DNA of 64,000 nt from Hyphomicrobium_B sp001006785 (GTDB lineage: Bacteria > Pseudomonadota > Alphaproteobacteria > Rhizobiales > Hyphomicrobiaceae). The notes beneath the pieces are model-generated. The model saw nothing but the letters and a program-made list of their open reading frames with translations, did no database searches and was not told the DNA's origin. The DNA is taken from the NCBI RefSeq assembly GCF_001006785.1, contig NZ_CDHO01000003.1, positions 558,001-622,000 of the forward strand, read 5' to 3'. The translations under genes were made by a program, and so were the position numbers. How positions within the stretch are numbered: position 1 is the first letter of the stretch; each line of letters begins with the position of its first letter. This document shows positions 26,134 through 35,064 of this stretch, in pieces.

Positions 26134-27339
26134 ATGCCGTTCATCGTCTTTTCTATCTGGCAGTTCGCGGGCGTTGCCCTCGGCGTCGCCGGATTGGCCT
26201 ACCTGATCCTAGCGGTGCGCGCCGTATCGCGCTTCCGCGAGCGCGCGGTTTTTGGCGCCGAACCACGCCCCGGGGTTTCCGTTTTGAAGCCGGTCTACGG
26301 CACTAACCCGCAACTCTATGAAAGCCTGCGCTCGTTCTGTCTGCAGGATTATCCGAAGTTCGAGGTTATCTTCGGCGCGCACACGGCCGACGATCCCGCG
26401 ATCGAGGTCGTCAATCGGCTGATCGCAGAAAACCCCGGCCTCGATCTCCGCCTCGTCGTCGATGAAACGCTTGCCGGACCGAACCGCAAGGCGGCGAACC
26501 TCGCCAACATCGCACGAACGGCGAAGTATGACCTTTTCGTCCTCGCAGACAGCGACGTGCGCGTCGATCCTGATTGCATCGCCGCGATGGCCGCGCCGTT
26601 CGACGACAAAACCGTCGGTGCCGTCGCCTCGATCTACAAGGGCTGGCCCGCCGACAATACGCCCTCGCGCTTCGGTGCGCTTTACCTGAACGATTGGTTC
26701 GTGCCCTCCGTCACGGTCGACGTTGATCTGCGCGGCATCGACTTCGTCTTCGGAGCCATGAGCGCCGTGCGCCGCGAAGCGCTCGACGCGATCGGCGGAT
26801 TTGACATGCTCGCCGGATGCCTCGCCGAGGATTTCTCGATGGGCCGCTTCGTCGCGCGCCGCGGCTGGCGCGTCGTGCTCTCACCCTATGCCTGCGATAC
26901 CGTCGTCGCGGAACCGAATTTCGCATCCATGTTTCAGCACGAAGTGCGCTGGCACCGCTCGGAACGCGCCTGCCGTCCGTTCGATCAGTTCATGGCCGTC
27001 GTCACGTGGCCGCTCGCGCTGCTGCTGATCTTGTTACTGCCGCAACCAAGCATCATCGGCCTTTCGATCATCGGTGCGCATGTCACGCTCAGGATTATTC
27101 TGCATTACCTCGTGCGCCGGAACCTCCGCATCGCCACGCCACCCGAGCCGTGGCTCGTGCCTCTGCGCGAATGCGTCTGCTTTTTCGCCTGGGTCGCAGG
27201 CATGTTCGGAAACAACATCAAATGGGGCAAGGAAACCTTCAGCATCCGCGCTTATCGCAAGCTGATGGCCGCCGAAACTGCGGCACACGCCCCGGCCGTA
27301 ACCGGCCCCTCCATCTCGAAAGCATCGCACGATGTCTGA
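26134..27339 (+). CDS. GT21 (ceramide-glucosyltransferase-like) glycosyltransferase, second HpnI-like paralog
   Basis: A 401-residue membrane GT2-fold enzyme. There is an N-terminal helix, SVLKPVYGTNPQLYESLRSF, LADSDVRV (DxD-like), a third acidic motif in AEDFSMG and HEVRWHRSER (xxRW). C-terminal helices follow. These are the landmarks of ceramide glucosyltransferase/HpnI proteins. The clearer HpnI, with INMMPNAAHDVLI and VGLVTCLYRG, is at 32485, so this is a divergent paralog. It overlaps hpnL by 8 bp and follows hpnK, so a role in hopanoid or other lipid glycosylation is likely. Acceptor and sugar are unknown. Confidence 0.85.
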   Translation: MPFIVFSIWQFAGVALGVAGLAYLILAVRAVSRFRERAVFGAEPRPGVSVLKPVYGTNPQLYESLRSFCLQDYPKFEVIFGAHTADDPAIEVVNRLIAENPGLDLRLVVDETLAGPNRKAANLANIARTAKYDLFVLADSDVRVDPDCIAAMAAPFDDKTVGAVASIYKGWPADNTPSRFGALYLNDWFVPSVTVDVDLRGIDFVFGAMSAVRREALDAIGGFDMLAGCLAEDFSMGRFVARRGWRVVLSPYACDTVVAEPNFASMFQHEVRWHRSERACRPFDQFMAVVTWPLALLLILLLPQPSIIGLSIIGAHVTLRIILHYLVRRNLRIATPPEPWLVPLRECVCFFAWVAGMFGNNIKWGKETFSIRAYRKLMAAETAAHAPAVTGPSISKASHDV

Positions 27340-28366
27340 TGAGACCGGTCAAAAGCGCGCCGCACGGTCGGGCCGCGTGAAAACGGGCGTCGCGCTCTGC
27401 GCTCTTGCCGGCATCGCGCTGGCGATCATCCTCGTCGTTTATTTCGGAACTGCCGAAGTCGGAGATGCTTTTCTCGCGGCCGGATGGCAGGGGCTCGCCG
27501 CGATGGCCGGGCTCTATCTCGCCTCTGTCACGCTCTGCGCCTTCGCCTGGCAGGTTCTCGCGGTCACGCCGCCGGGGAATGCCGTCGCCGTGTTTCATTG
27601 GGCACGCCTTCTGCGCGACAGCGTCGCCAACATCCTCGCAATCATCCCCGGCGCAGGCGAAGCCATCGCCGCGCGTGAGCTGACCGTCTCGGGCATGAAG
27701 TCGGGCGCCGCAATTGCGACGACCGTCATCGACGTCACGATGGAAATCGTCAGCCAGCTGTTTTTTACGTTGCTCGGTCTCGGATTTCTCGCCTGGATCC
27801 GCCCAGGCGAACCTCTCGCATGGTGGGCTCTGGCCGGCCTCGCGATATCGGCTGTCGCGATGGCAGGCTTCGTCGCCGCCCAGCGCAGCGGCCTGTTCCA
27901 GTTCCTGCAGTCGCTTCCCGACAAGCTCGGCCTGACGGCTCCTTGGAGCGCCGACGATCAATCGCAGAACATCCACGCTGCCATGGAAGACATCTACAGG
28001 CAGCCGAGCCGCCCGATCGTTTCGACGATCCTGCATTTCGTGGCCTGGATCGTCGGCGCGGCGGAAGCCTGGGTGGCTCTGACGTTCATGGGCCACCCGC
28101 TCGGCTTCGGCGAAATCCTGGTGATCGAAAGCCTCGTCTTCGCGCTCCGCACGATCGCATTCATCGTGCCCTGGGCCGCAGGCGTGCAGGAAGGCGGCTA
28201 TATCGCGGTCGGCGCGCTGTTCGGCCTGACGCCCGAAGTCGCGCTCGGCTTGTCGCTGCTGAAACGGGCGCGCGAACTGTTGACGGGCGTGCCGGTTCTT
28301 CTCGTCTGGCAGGCGATCGAAGCGCGGCGTCTGCTCAGATCGCCGCGCAACGTGGAAGGCCGCTAA
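27332..28366 (+). CDS. hpnL: Hopanoid-associated membrane protein HpnL
   Basis: The 344-residue polytopic protein (about eight helices) is of the lysylphosphatidylglycerol-synthase-TM/UPF0104 type. VFHWARLLRDSVANILAIIPGAGE and IVPWAAGVQEGGYIAVGALFGL are the family hallmarks, and the length fits HpnL. Its biochemical role is not established; relatives may flip or assist lipid-linked sugars. Translation probably depends on the preceding glycosyltransferase, given the 8-bp overlap. It meets dxs tail to tail, sharing CTAA for both stops. Confidence 0.88.
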   Translation: MSDETGQKRAARSGRVKTGVALCALAGIALAIILVVYFGTAEVGDAFLAAGWQGLAAMAGLYLASVTLCAFAWQVLAVTPPGNAVAVFHWARLLRDSVANILAIIPGAGEAIAARELTVSGMKSGAAIATTVIDVTMEIVSQLFFTLLGLGFLAWIRPGEPLAWWALAGLAISAVAMAGFVAAQRSGLFQFLQSLPDKLGLTAPWSADDQSQNIHAAMEDIYRQPSRPIVSTILHFVAWIVGAAEAWVALTFMGHPLGFGEILVIESLVFALRTIAFIVPWAAGVQEGGYIAVGALFGLTPEVALGLSLLKRARELLTGVPVLLVWQAIEARRLLRSPRNVEGR

Positions 28367-30309
28367 CCGCGGATACGGTGTTCCTGCGCGCTCGCTGCTT
28401 TGTCGAGCTGCAACGCGCTGCGAACCGTCTCGACGATGCCGGACGCCGACAGCCCCGCCTTCTGGCACATGACTTCCGGTTTATCCTGATCGACGAAACA
28501 ATCGGGCATCACCTTCGAGCGCACCTTGAGGCCGTGATCCAGCAGACCGTTGTCGGACAGATACTGCAGCACATGGCTGCCGAAGCCGCCGATCGAACCT
28601 TCCTCGATGGTGACGAGAACCTCGTGATTCTGTGCCAGCTGCCGGATGAGATCGGTATCGAGCGGCTTCATGAAGCGCGCATCCGCCACCGTCGTCGAAA
28701 GACCGAGCGCCGCAAGCTGATCGGCAGCTTTCAGCGCCTCGCCGAGCCGCGTGCCGAGCGACAGCAACGCAACCGTCGAACCCTCGCGCAGAATGCGGCC
28801 CTTGCCGATCGGCAGAACCTCGCCAACTTCCGGCATCTGAACGCCGGTGCCTTCCCCGCGCGGATACCGGAACGCCGACGGACGATCGTCGATCGAAGCC
28901 GCGGTCGCGACCATGTGCTTGAGCTCGGCCTCGTCTGCCGCTGCCATGATGACGAAGTTCGGCAGGCACCCGAGATAGGCAAGATCGAACGACCCCGCGT
29001 GGGTCGCGCCGTCAGCCCCGACGAACCCAGCGCGATCGATCGCGAACCGAACCGGCAGGCTCTGGATTGCGACGTCATGCACGACCTGATCGTAACCGCG
29101 CTGCAGGAACGTCGAATAGATCGCAGCGAACGGCTTCATGCCTTCCGTCGCGAGGCCAGCCGCGAATGTCACGGCATGCTGCTCGGCGATGCCGACGTCG
29201 AACGTGCGATCCGGAAACTCGCGGCCGAAAACATCGAGCCCCGTGCCATCCGGCATCGCCGCCGTGATCGCAACGATCTTCGGATCTTTTTTAGCTTCGG
29301 CAATCAGGCTGTCCGCAAACACGCGCGTATACGACGGCGCCGCCGCTTGCGGCTTCGACTGCACGCCCGTGACGACGTTGAATTTCGCAACACCATGATA
29401 CTTGTCGGGTGAAGCTTCCGCGGGCGCGTATCCCTTGCCCTTCTTCGTCATGACATGGACGAGGATCGGACCCTGCTTGGCATCGCGCACGTTCTTCAGC
29501 ACGGGCACCAGTTGCCCGAGGTCGTGCCCATCGATCGGCCCGACATAATGGAATCCGAGTTCTTCGAACCACGCTCCGCCGCCTTGCCACAGACTGCGCG
29601 TGTATTCCTCGACGCGAGCCGCACGCCGCTCCCAGCTCTTCGGTAACCGCTGCGCAAGCTGCTTGGCGAAATCGCGAACCGCGAAGTAGGACGCACTCGA
29701 CGTCGTCCGCGCGAGATACGATGAAAGCGCGCCGGTCGGCGGCGCGATCGACATGTCGTTGTCGTTGAGAATGACGATCAGCCGCTCGTTGCGCGCACCG
29801 GCGTTGTTCAGCGCTTCGTAGGCCATGCCGGCGCTCATCGCGCCGTCGCCAATCACGCAGACGACGTTCGTATCGCCGCCACTCATGTCGCGTGCGACGG
29901 CCATGCCGAGCCCAGCCGAAATCGACGTCGACGAATGCGCCGCGCCGAACGGATCGAATTCGCTCTCCGTGCGCTTCGTGAAACCGGAAAGGCCATTCGG
30001 CTGCCGCAACGTCCGAATGCGATCGCGGCGACCGGTCAGAATTTTATGCGGATAGGTCTGATGGCTGACATCCCAGATGAGCCTATCGCGCGGCGTATCG
30101 AAAAGATAATGCAGAGCGACGGTCAGTTCGACGACGCCAAGTCCGGCGCCGAGATGCCCGCCGGTCACCGACACCGCGTCGATCGTTTCCGTTCGCAGTT
30201 CGGCCGCGAGTTGAGCCAGATCCGCTTCCGCCAGCTTACGCAGGTCGTCCGGAGTCTTGACCCTGTCGAGAAGAGGCGTTTTGGATGGCCGGCTTACAAC
30301 TGCATCCAT
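28363..30309 (-). CDS. dxs: 1-deoxy-D-xylulose-5-phosphate synthase
   Basis: The 648-residue thiamine-diphosphate transketolase-like enzyme makes DXP from pyruvate and glyceraldehyde-3-phosphate, the first step of the MEP isoprenoid route. Visible are DVSHQTYPHKILTGRRD, the TPP motif CVIGDGAMSAGMAYEALNNAG, and the second-half EQHAVTFAAGLA and DRAGFVGADGATHAG. The ATG at 30309 was chosen over a TTG five codons upstream because a G-rich site precedes it. Placement within the hopanoid block suggests precursor supply. Confidence 0.95.
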   Translation of the reverse strand: MDAVVSRPSKTPLLDRVKTPDDLRKLAEADLAQLAAELRTETIDAVSVTGGHLGAGLGVVELTVALHYLFDTPRDRLIWDVSHQTYPHKILTGRRDRIRTLRQPNGLSGFTKRTESEFDPFGAAHSSTSISAGLGMAVARDMSGGDTNVVCVIGDGAMSAGMAYEALNNAGARNERLIVILNDNDMSIAPPTGALSSYLARTTSSASYFAVRDFAKQLAQRLPKSWERRAARVEEYTRSLWQGGGAWFEELGFHYVGPIDGHDLGQLVPVLKNVRDAKQGPILVHVMTKKGKGYAPAEASPDKYHGVAKFNVVTGVQSKPQAAAPSYTRVFADSLIAEAKKDPKIVAITAAMPDGTGLDVFGREFPDRTFDVGIAEQHAVTFAAGLATEGMKPFAAIYSTFLQRGYDQVVHDVAIQSLPVRFAIDRAGFVGADGATHAGSFDLAYLGCLPNFVIMAAADEAELKHMVATAASIDDRPSAFRYPRGEGTGVQMPEVGEVLPIGKGRILREGSTVALLSLGTRLGEALKAADQLAALGLSTTVADARFMKPLDTDLIRQLAQNHEVLVTIEEGSIGGFGSHVLQYLSDNGLLDHGLKVRSKVMPDCFVDQDKPEVMCQKAGLSASGIVETVRSALQLDKAASAQEHRIRG

Positions 30310-30546
30310 TCCCACATCCCCCAATGCTTCAAAACCTCGCCACGCAAATTATGGACCTTTAGAGCGGCTCAAAAAACGAATGATGCCGCACCCACGGGAC
30401 TCTGCGGGGAGGTGTTGCAACTGCGCCTCATAATTGGCAAACACCTGTAACAAAATGTGCAAAATAAGGCCATTCTGCTCGATTACGCGATGCGTGGCTT
30501 CACGAGGGCCTTTCTAGTGGAAAATGCAATGCGAAGGAGACGGGGA

Positions 30547-31176
30547 ATGCTCCCGACGAGACTGTCCATTTGTAAAAGCATGATTTTGCGCGGCTTCCTG
30601 GTCGCAGGATTATTCGCTTCCACCGCCGCGCCGACATGGGCCGCGGAAGCTCCGGATGCGATCAACGGACTGAACGCGCAGTTGCTCGCGACCATGAAGC
30701 AGGCGCAGGCTTTGGGCGTTCAGGGCCGCTACAATGCGCTCTCGCCGGTCCTCTCGAAAACATACGACATTGGGTCGATGACCCGTGCTGCTGTGGGCGC
30801 GAATTGGGAAGCGCTGCAGCCTGCGCAGAAAGCCGCGTTGACGGATGCGTTCGGACGTATGATGATTGCAACATACGCAAAGCGTTTCGACGGCTTTTCT
30901 GGCGAAACCTTCAAGATTACTGAGGTCACCGATCGGGCAACCGATAAGATGGTCAAGACCCAGATCATCCAGAACAACGGCAAGCCGGTCGCGATCAACT
31001 ATCTGATGCGGAAATCCGGGCCTGAGTGGCGGGTGGTGGATGTCTACCTCGATGGTACCATCAGCGAGCTTGCAAGCCGCCGGGCCGAATTTACATCTAT
31101 ATTGAAGGCCGGCGGACCGGATGCCTTGATCGCCTCGCTGCGAAAACAGGGCGACAGGCTTTTATCGGGCGGCTGA
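30547..31176 (+). CDS. hpnM: Hopanoid-associated HpnM, MlaC/Ttg2D-like periplasmic lipid-binding protein
   Basis: The 209-residue exported protein has the signal peptide SMILRGFLVAGLFASTAAPTWA. An MlaC/toluene-tolerance fold follows, seen in TYDIGSMTRAAVGANWEAL, the AFGRMMIATYAKRFDGFSGE stretch and VDVYLDGTISELASRRAEF. MlaC proteins carry phospholipids across the periplasm; HpnM is the version found in hopanoid clusters. AGGAG lies 7 nt before the chosen ATG; the longer in-frame start at 30457 lacks this. Its 3' end faces mlaA. Confidence 0.9.
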   Translation: MLPTRLSICKSMILRGFLVAGLFASTAAPTWAAEAPDAINGLNAQLLATMKQAQALGVQGRYNALSPVLSKTYDIGSMTRAAVGANWEALQPAQKAALTDAFGRMMIATYAKRFDGFSGETFKITEVTDRATDKMVKTQIIQNNGKPVAINYLMRKSGPEWRVVDVYLDGTISELASRRAEFTSILKAGGPDALIASLRKQGDRLLSGG

Positions 31177-31196
31177 TTGAGTAAGCATTTCGCTTG

Positions 31197-31235
31197 GACG
31201 TCATGGCTGTAGTTGGTAGCGCCAGCCATGACGTC
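31197..31235 (+). terminator. 13-bp perfect hairpin after hpnM
   Basis: GACGTCATGGCTG (31197-31209) and its exact complement (31223-31235) flank a 13-nt loop 20 nt past the hpnM stop, followed by the pyrimidine-rich TCTCTTTCCTC. This is a good candidate intrinsic terminator for hpnM. It also lies beyond the mlaA stop on the other strand and could serve both genes. Confidence 0.65.
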
Positions 31236-31384
31236 TCTCTTTCCTCGTGGCGGCATCCCACAGACACGCAGCCTCGCACGCGCCTGATTTGATGCGCGCA
31301 CGAGCGCGAGCCGCGAACAGGTCGCGAGCTAAATCGCTCGTCTTCGGCTTATTTCACGAATAATTGGTGCGAGGCGCGTTCGCG

Positions 31385-32350
31385 TCAGCGGACGGCGGTT
31401 CCATCTTCCGCGGCTGGTTCCGCAGCCGGCGCTCCGACAATCACGACGGTGCGCGGCTTGGCCGACCTTGTCTTCGGAACGTCGGTCATCTGACGGCTCT
31501 GAAGCATCGTCGGAGACGAAACCAGCGTCATCACAGGCTCGATGGCATTCGGATCGGGCGGCGGCGGCGTGCTCGTGAGCGCGCTCGTATCCAGAGCCTC
31601 CTGCAGCTCAGCCTGGCGCTTCTGGTCGGTGACGCTTCTCAGCATCGAATAGAAATCGACCGAACTGTCCTCGAGCGTCTGCATATCCTCAGCCTTGCTG
31701 AGGTTCGCGAGCGGACCCGCAACGGTTCCGGCCATATCGACGCGGCTCGCAAGCGTTGCAACCTTCGTCGGGAACAAGGCCGCAGCCGGAATTTGCGCCG
31801 CAAATTCGACACCGGTGCCGATCGCATCGCGCACGTTCGTCGGCCCAATGATCGGCAGCACAAGATAGCTGCTCTCGCGATAGCCCCAGACGTACATCGT
31901 CTGACCGAAATCGCCGGATTGCTTGCTCATACCCTGAGTTGCAGCAACGTCGAACAGGCCGCCGAGACCGAGTGTCGAGTTGAGCGCGAACCGACCGAGC
32001 GTCGTAGCCGCAGCCGCCGGCCGCAGCTGCAGCACGTTGTTGGCGAAGACCATCGGCTCGTTGAGGTTCGTCGTGAACGCATCGATGCGATCGCGGACCT
32101 CTTCCGGCACGTTTTCGTTGTAGGCCTTCGCCGTCGGATACAGGACCGAGTGATTGAAATCTTGATTGCTGTCGAAGACCGAGCGGTTGAACTTCTCGTT
32201 CGGGTCCGCGATCGTCTTCGGCTCATCGTCTTTTTCGGCCGAAGCGAGATAGGTCGGTGAGGACACGGACGCGCCGGTGCTGGCGCAGCCCGACAAGGCT
32301 ATGCCAACAATCATGCAGCCGACCCAAGTATGGATGGCGCTTGACGTCAC
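31385..32350 (-). CDS. mlaA: MlaA/VacJ family outer-membrane lipoprotein
   Basis: The 321-residue lipoprotein has the lipobox ALSGC with the lipidated Cys near 22. NEKFNRSVFDSNQDFN, RFALNSTLGLGGLFD and YLVLPIIGPTNVRDAIG are signature MlaA segments. MlaA removes mislocalised phospholipid from the outer leaflet and hands it to MlaC. Here it lies tail to tail with hpnM, an MlaC relative, without mlaBDEF nearby. The C-terminal 70 residues are proline-rich and unrelated to the core. It starts with GTG after GGGGGAAG. Confidence 0.92.
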   Translation of the reverse strand: MTSSAIHTWVGCMIVGIALSGCASTGASVSSPTYLASAEKDDEPKTIADPNEKFNRSVFDSNQDFNHSVLYPTAKAYNENVPEEVRDRIDAFTTNLNEPMVFANNVLQLRPAAAATTLGRFALNSTLGLGGLFDVAATQGMSKQSGDFGQTMYVWGYRESSYLVLPIIGPTNVRDAIGTGVEFAAQIPAAALFPTKVATLASRVDMAGTVAGPLANLSKAEDMQTLEDSSVDFYSMLRSVTDQKRQAELQEALDTSALTSTPPPPDPNAIEPVMTLVSSPTMLQSRQMTDVPKTRSAKPRTVVIVGAPAAEPAAEDGTAVR

Positions 32351-32484
32351 GTCTGGAACTTCCCCCTTGCAGGCCCCCGCCCGTCAGGCATCCTTGATGC
32401 TTAGCTCAGCTCTGAATCGGATGCTACCTATAACTGCTATGACTGTTGGAGTATGCCGCTGATAAATCAGAAAGTAGCGTCGAA

Positions 32485-33618
32485 ATGACGTCCGGTCTGT
32501 GGCTTGTTTGCACCCTCGTTGCGGTGATCGGTAGCGCATATGCTCTGCTTGCGGCCACGCTCGTCGCCCGATTTGCAGCTGGCAAAAAGCCCGCTCTCAG
32601 GGACGCGGAAGACGTCACCCTCCTGAAACCGCTGCACGGATCAGAGCCCGAACTCGATTCCAATCTGAACTCGTTTTGCGCCCAGGCATACGCAGCGGAC
32701 ATTCAGATGGTGTGCGGTGTCCAGGACCCGTGCGATCCCGCGATTCTCTTCGTCCAAAACTTGCGCGCGCAATTTCCGAATAGCGACATTCGCCTTGCCG
32801 TCGGCTCAAAGCCTAATTTGGGCAACCCGAAAATCGCGAACATCATCAACATGATGCCGAACGCGGCGCATGATGTGCTAATCCTCAGCGACAGCGACAT
32901 GAAGGTCGAACCCTACTACGTGGCCGAGATCGTCGCCGCCTTGCAGCAACCCGAGGTTGGTCTCGTGACCTGCCTCTATCGCGGACGCGCCGTTGGAGGA
33001 ATTTGGTCTCGCCTCGCAGCCGCTGCGGTCGATCAGCATTTCCTGCCGAGCGTCGTAGTCGGATTGCACTTTGGGCTCGCGCAGCCGTGCTTCGGTTCGA
33101 CGATCGCGCTACGGCGCGAAACACTGCAGCGGATCGGCGGCTTTGACGCCTTCGCCGATGCTCTCGCCGACGATTATGAAATGGGTGCGGCCGTGCGACG
33201 GCTTGGTCTCAAGGTCGCGATTCCACCGAATACGCTTGGACATACCTTCGCCGACGCATCGTTCTCGCAAATGATTTCCCACGAGCTTCGCTGGGCGCGA
33301 ACGATTCGCCTCGTCGATCCAATGGGCTACGCCGGATCGATTGTGACGCACCCATTACCGTTCGCGCTTGCGGCTCTGCCATTGAGTGGCTTCAGTGCCA
33401 TAGCATTCATGATCCTTGCCGCAACGCTTGCATCGCGCCTTTTCGTTCCGATACAAGTTGAGCGATTACCGGGCGGGGGCAAAAGCGCGCTCCTGCTCAG
33501 CCCCTTGCGGGATCTTGTAAGTTTTGCAGTGTTCGTCGCGAGTTTCGTGCCTGGCTCCGTCAGTTGGCGGGGCCGCCGCTACAGCGTCGAAACCGACGGT
33601 TCCGTCACGCCCCTTTGA
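32485..33618 (+). CDS. hpnI: Hopanoid glycosyltransferase HpnI
   Basis: A 377-residue membrane GT21 enzyme that, in other bacteria, adds N-acetylglucosamine to bacteriohopanetetrol. TLLKPLHGSEPELDSNL, INMMPNAAHDVLILSDSDM, EVGLVTCLYRG, ALADDYEMG and HELRWART mark the nucleotide-sugar and acceptor motifs. The ATG at 32485 starts at the first helix; a TTG at 32446 is possible. hpnJ follows after 11 bp. This is the better HpnI match of the two GT21 genes in the window. Confidence 0.9.
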   Translation: MTSGLWLVCTLVAVIGSAYALLAATLVARFAAGKKPALRDAEDVTLLKPLHGSEPELDSNLNSFCAQAYAADIQMVCGVQDPCDPAILFVQNLRAQFPNSDIRLAVGSKPNLGNPKIANIINMMPNAAHDVLILSDSDMKVEPYYVAEIVAALQQPEVGLVTCLYRGRAVGGIWSRLAAAAVDQHFLPSVVVGLHFGLAQPCFGSTIALRRETLQRIGGFDAFADALADDYEMGAAVRRLGLKVAIPPNTLGHTFADASFSQMISHELRWARTIRLVDPMGYAGSIVTHPLPFALAALPLSGFSAIAFMILAATLASRLFVPIQVERLPGGGKSALLLSPLRDLVSFAVFVASFVPGSVSWRGRRYSVETDGSVTPL

Positions 33619-33629
33619 AAGGTGCCGAT

Positions 33630-35048
33630 ATGCGCACGCTCTTTTTGCAGGCTCCCTCTTTCGACGGCTACGACGGCGGTGCCGGCGCGCGCTACCAGAT
33701 GAAGCGCGAGGTGCGCTCGTTCTGGTATCCGACATGGCTCGCGCAGCCGGCCGCGCTCGTCGAAGGCTCCAAACTGATCGACGCGCCGCCGCATGATCTC
33801 TCCTTCAAGGACATCGAAGGCGACATTCGCAGCAAAGATCTGATCATCCTGCACACCTCGACGCCGTCGTTCCGTCAGGACGTCAAAACGGCCGAGATGA
33901 TCAAGGATGTGAACCCGACCGCGAAAGTCGGCTTCATCGGCGCCAAGGTCGCGGTCGAACCCGAGAAGGCGTTCTCGGAAACCTCGGCCATCGATTTCGT
34001 CGCGCGCAACGAGTTCGATTTCACGATCAAGGAAATCGCCGACGGTCGCGACTGGGCGAACGTGAAAGGCATCACCTATCGCAACAAGGAAGGCGTCGTC
34101 GTTCGCAACGACGATCGCGAGGTCCTTCACAACATGGACCTGCTGCCGTTCGTGACGCCGGTCTACAAGCGCGACCTCGACATCAACAAATACTTCGGCG
34201 GCTATCTCAAGCACCCGTACATTTCGTTCTATACGGGCCGCGGCTGCAAATCGCGCTGCACGTTCTGTCTCTGGCCGCAGACGGTCGGCGGACACAACTA
34301 CCGCGTCCGCTCGATCGAGCACGTCATCGAGGAAGTGAAATACGTCCAGCGCGAATTTCCGCAGGTCAAAGAGATCTTCTTCGACGACGATACGCTGACC
34401 GACAACCTGCCCCGCGTCGAAGCGCTGGCCAAGGAACTGGGCAAGCTTGGCGTCGTCTGGTCGTGCAACGCCAAGGCCAACGTTCCGCGCGCGACGCTGG
34501 AAGTCCTGAAGGACAACGGCCTGCGGCTGCTGCTCGTCGGGTACGAGTCCGGCAATCAGCAGATCCTGCACAACATCAAGAAGGGCTTGCGCGTCGACGT
34601 CGCGAAGCGCTTCTCAAAGGATTGCCGCGAACTTGGCATCGTCATCCACGGCACCTTCATTCTGGGTCTGCCCGGCGAAACGCGCGAAACCATTCAGGAA
34701 ACGCTGGCCTTCGCCAAGGAAGTGAACCCGCACACCATCCAGGTGTCGCTCGCAGCGCCTTATCCGGGAACGTTCCTCTACAATCAGGCAAAGGAAAACG
34801 GCTGGTTTGCTGAGGAAACAGCACTTCTGACCGACGACGGCCGGCAGATCGCGCCGCTCAATTATCCGCACCTCGGGCACACGGAAATCTTCGACTCGGT
34901 CGAGGACTTCTACAAGAAGTTCTATTTCCGCCCGTCGAAGATCGCCTCCATCGTCGGCGAGATGATCACCTCGCCCGAGATGATGAAACGCCGTCTGCGC
35001 GAAGGCGTCGAGTTCTTCCAGTTTCTGCGCAATCGCGAAGAAGCCTGA
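33630..35048 (+). CDS. hpnJ: Hopanoid radical SAM protein HpnJ
   Basis: The 472-residue enzyme has an N-terminal B12-binding-like region followed by a radical SAM domain. GRGCKSRCTFCLW holds the CxxxCxxC cluster motif (Cys 206, 210, 213). In Burkholderia HpnJ converts glucosaminyl-bacteriohopanetetrol to the cyclitol ether. GAAAGGTG lies ahead of the ATG. A full intrinsic terminator follows at 35079-35113, inside the end of the convergent hpnN. Confidence 0.94.
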   Translation: MRTLFLQAPSFDGYDGGAGARYQMKREVRSFWYPTWLAQPAALVEGSKLIDAPPHDLSFKDIEGDIRSKDLIILHTSTPSFRQDVKTAEMIKDVNPTAKVGFIGAKVAVEPEKAFSETSAIDFVARNEFDFTIKEIADGRDWANVKGITYRNKEGVVVRNDDREVLHNMDLLPFVTPVYKRDLDINKYFGGYLKHPYISFYTGRGCKSRCTFCLWPQTVGGHNYRVRSIEHVIEEVKYVQREFPQVKEIFFDDDTLTDNLPRVEALAKELGKLGVVWSCNAKANVPRATLEVLKDNGLRLLLVGYESGNQQILHNIKKGLRVDVAKRFSKDCRELGIVIHGTFILGLPGETRETIQETLAFAKEVNPHTIQVSLAAPYPGTFLYNQAKENGWFAEETALLTDDGRQIAPLNYPHLGHTEIFDSVEDFYKKFYFRPSKIASIVGEMITSPEMMKRRLREGVEFFQFLRNREEA

Positions 35049-35064
35049 GCCGCCGTCCGAGAAC

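Noticed and set aside
27239..28468. 409-codon open frame on the minus strand
   Set aside because: Antisense to hpnL, which has clear membrane-family motifs; the frame is charged and repetitive.
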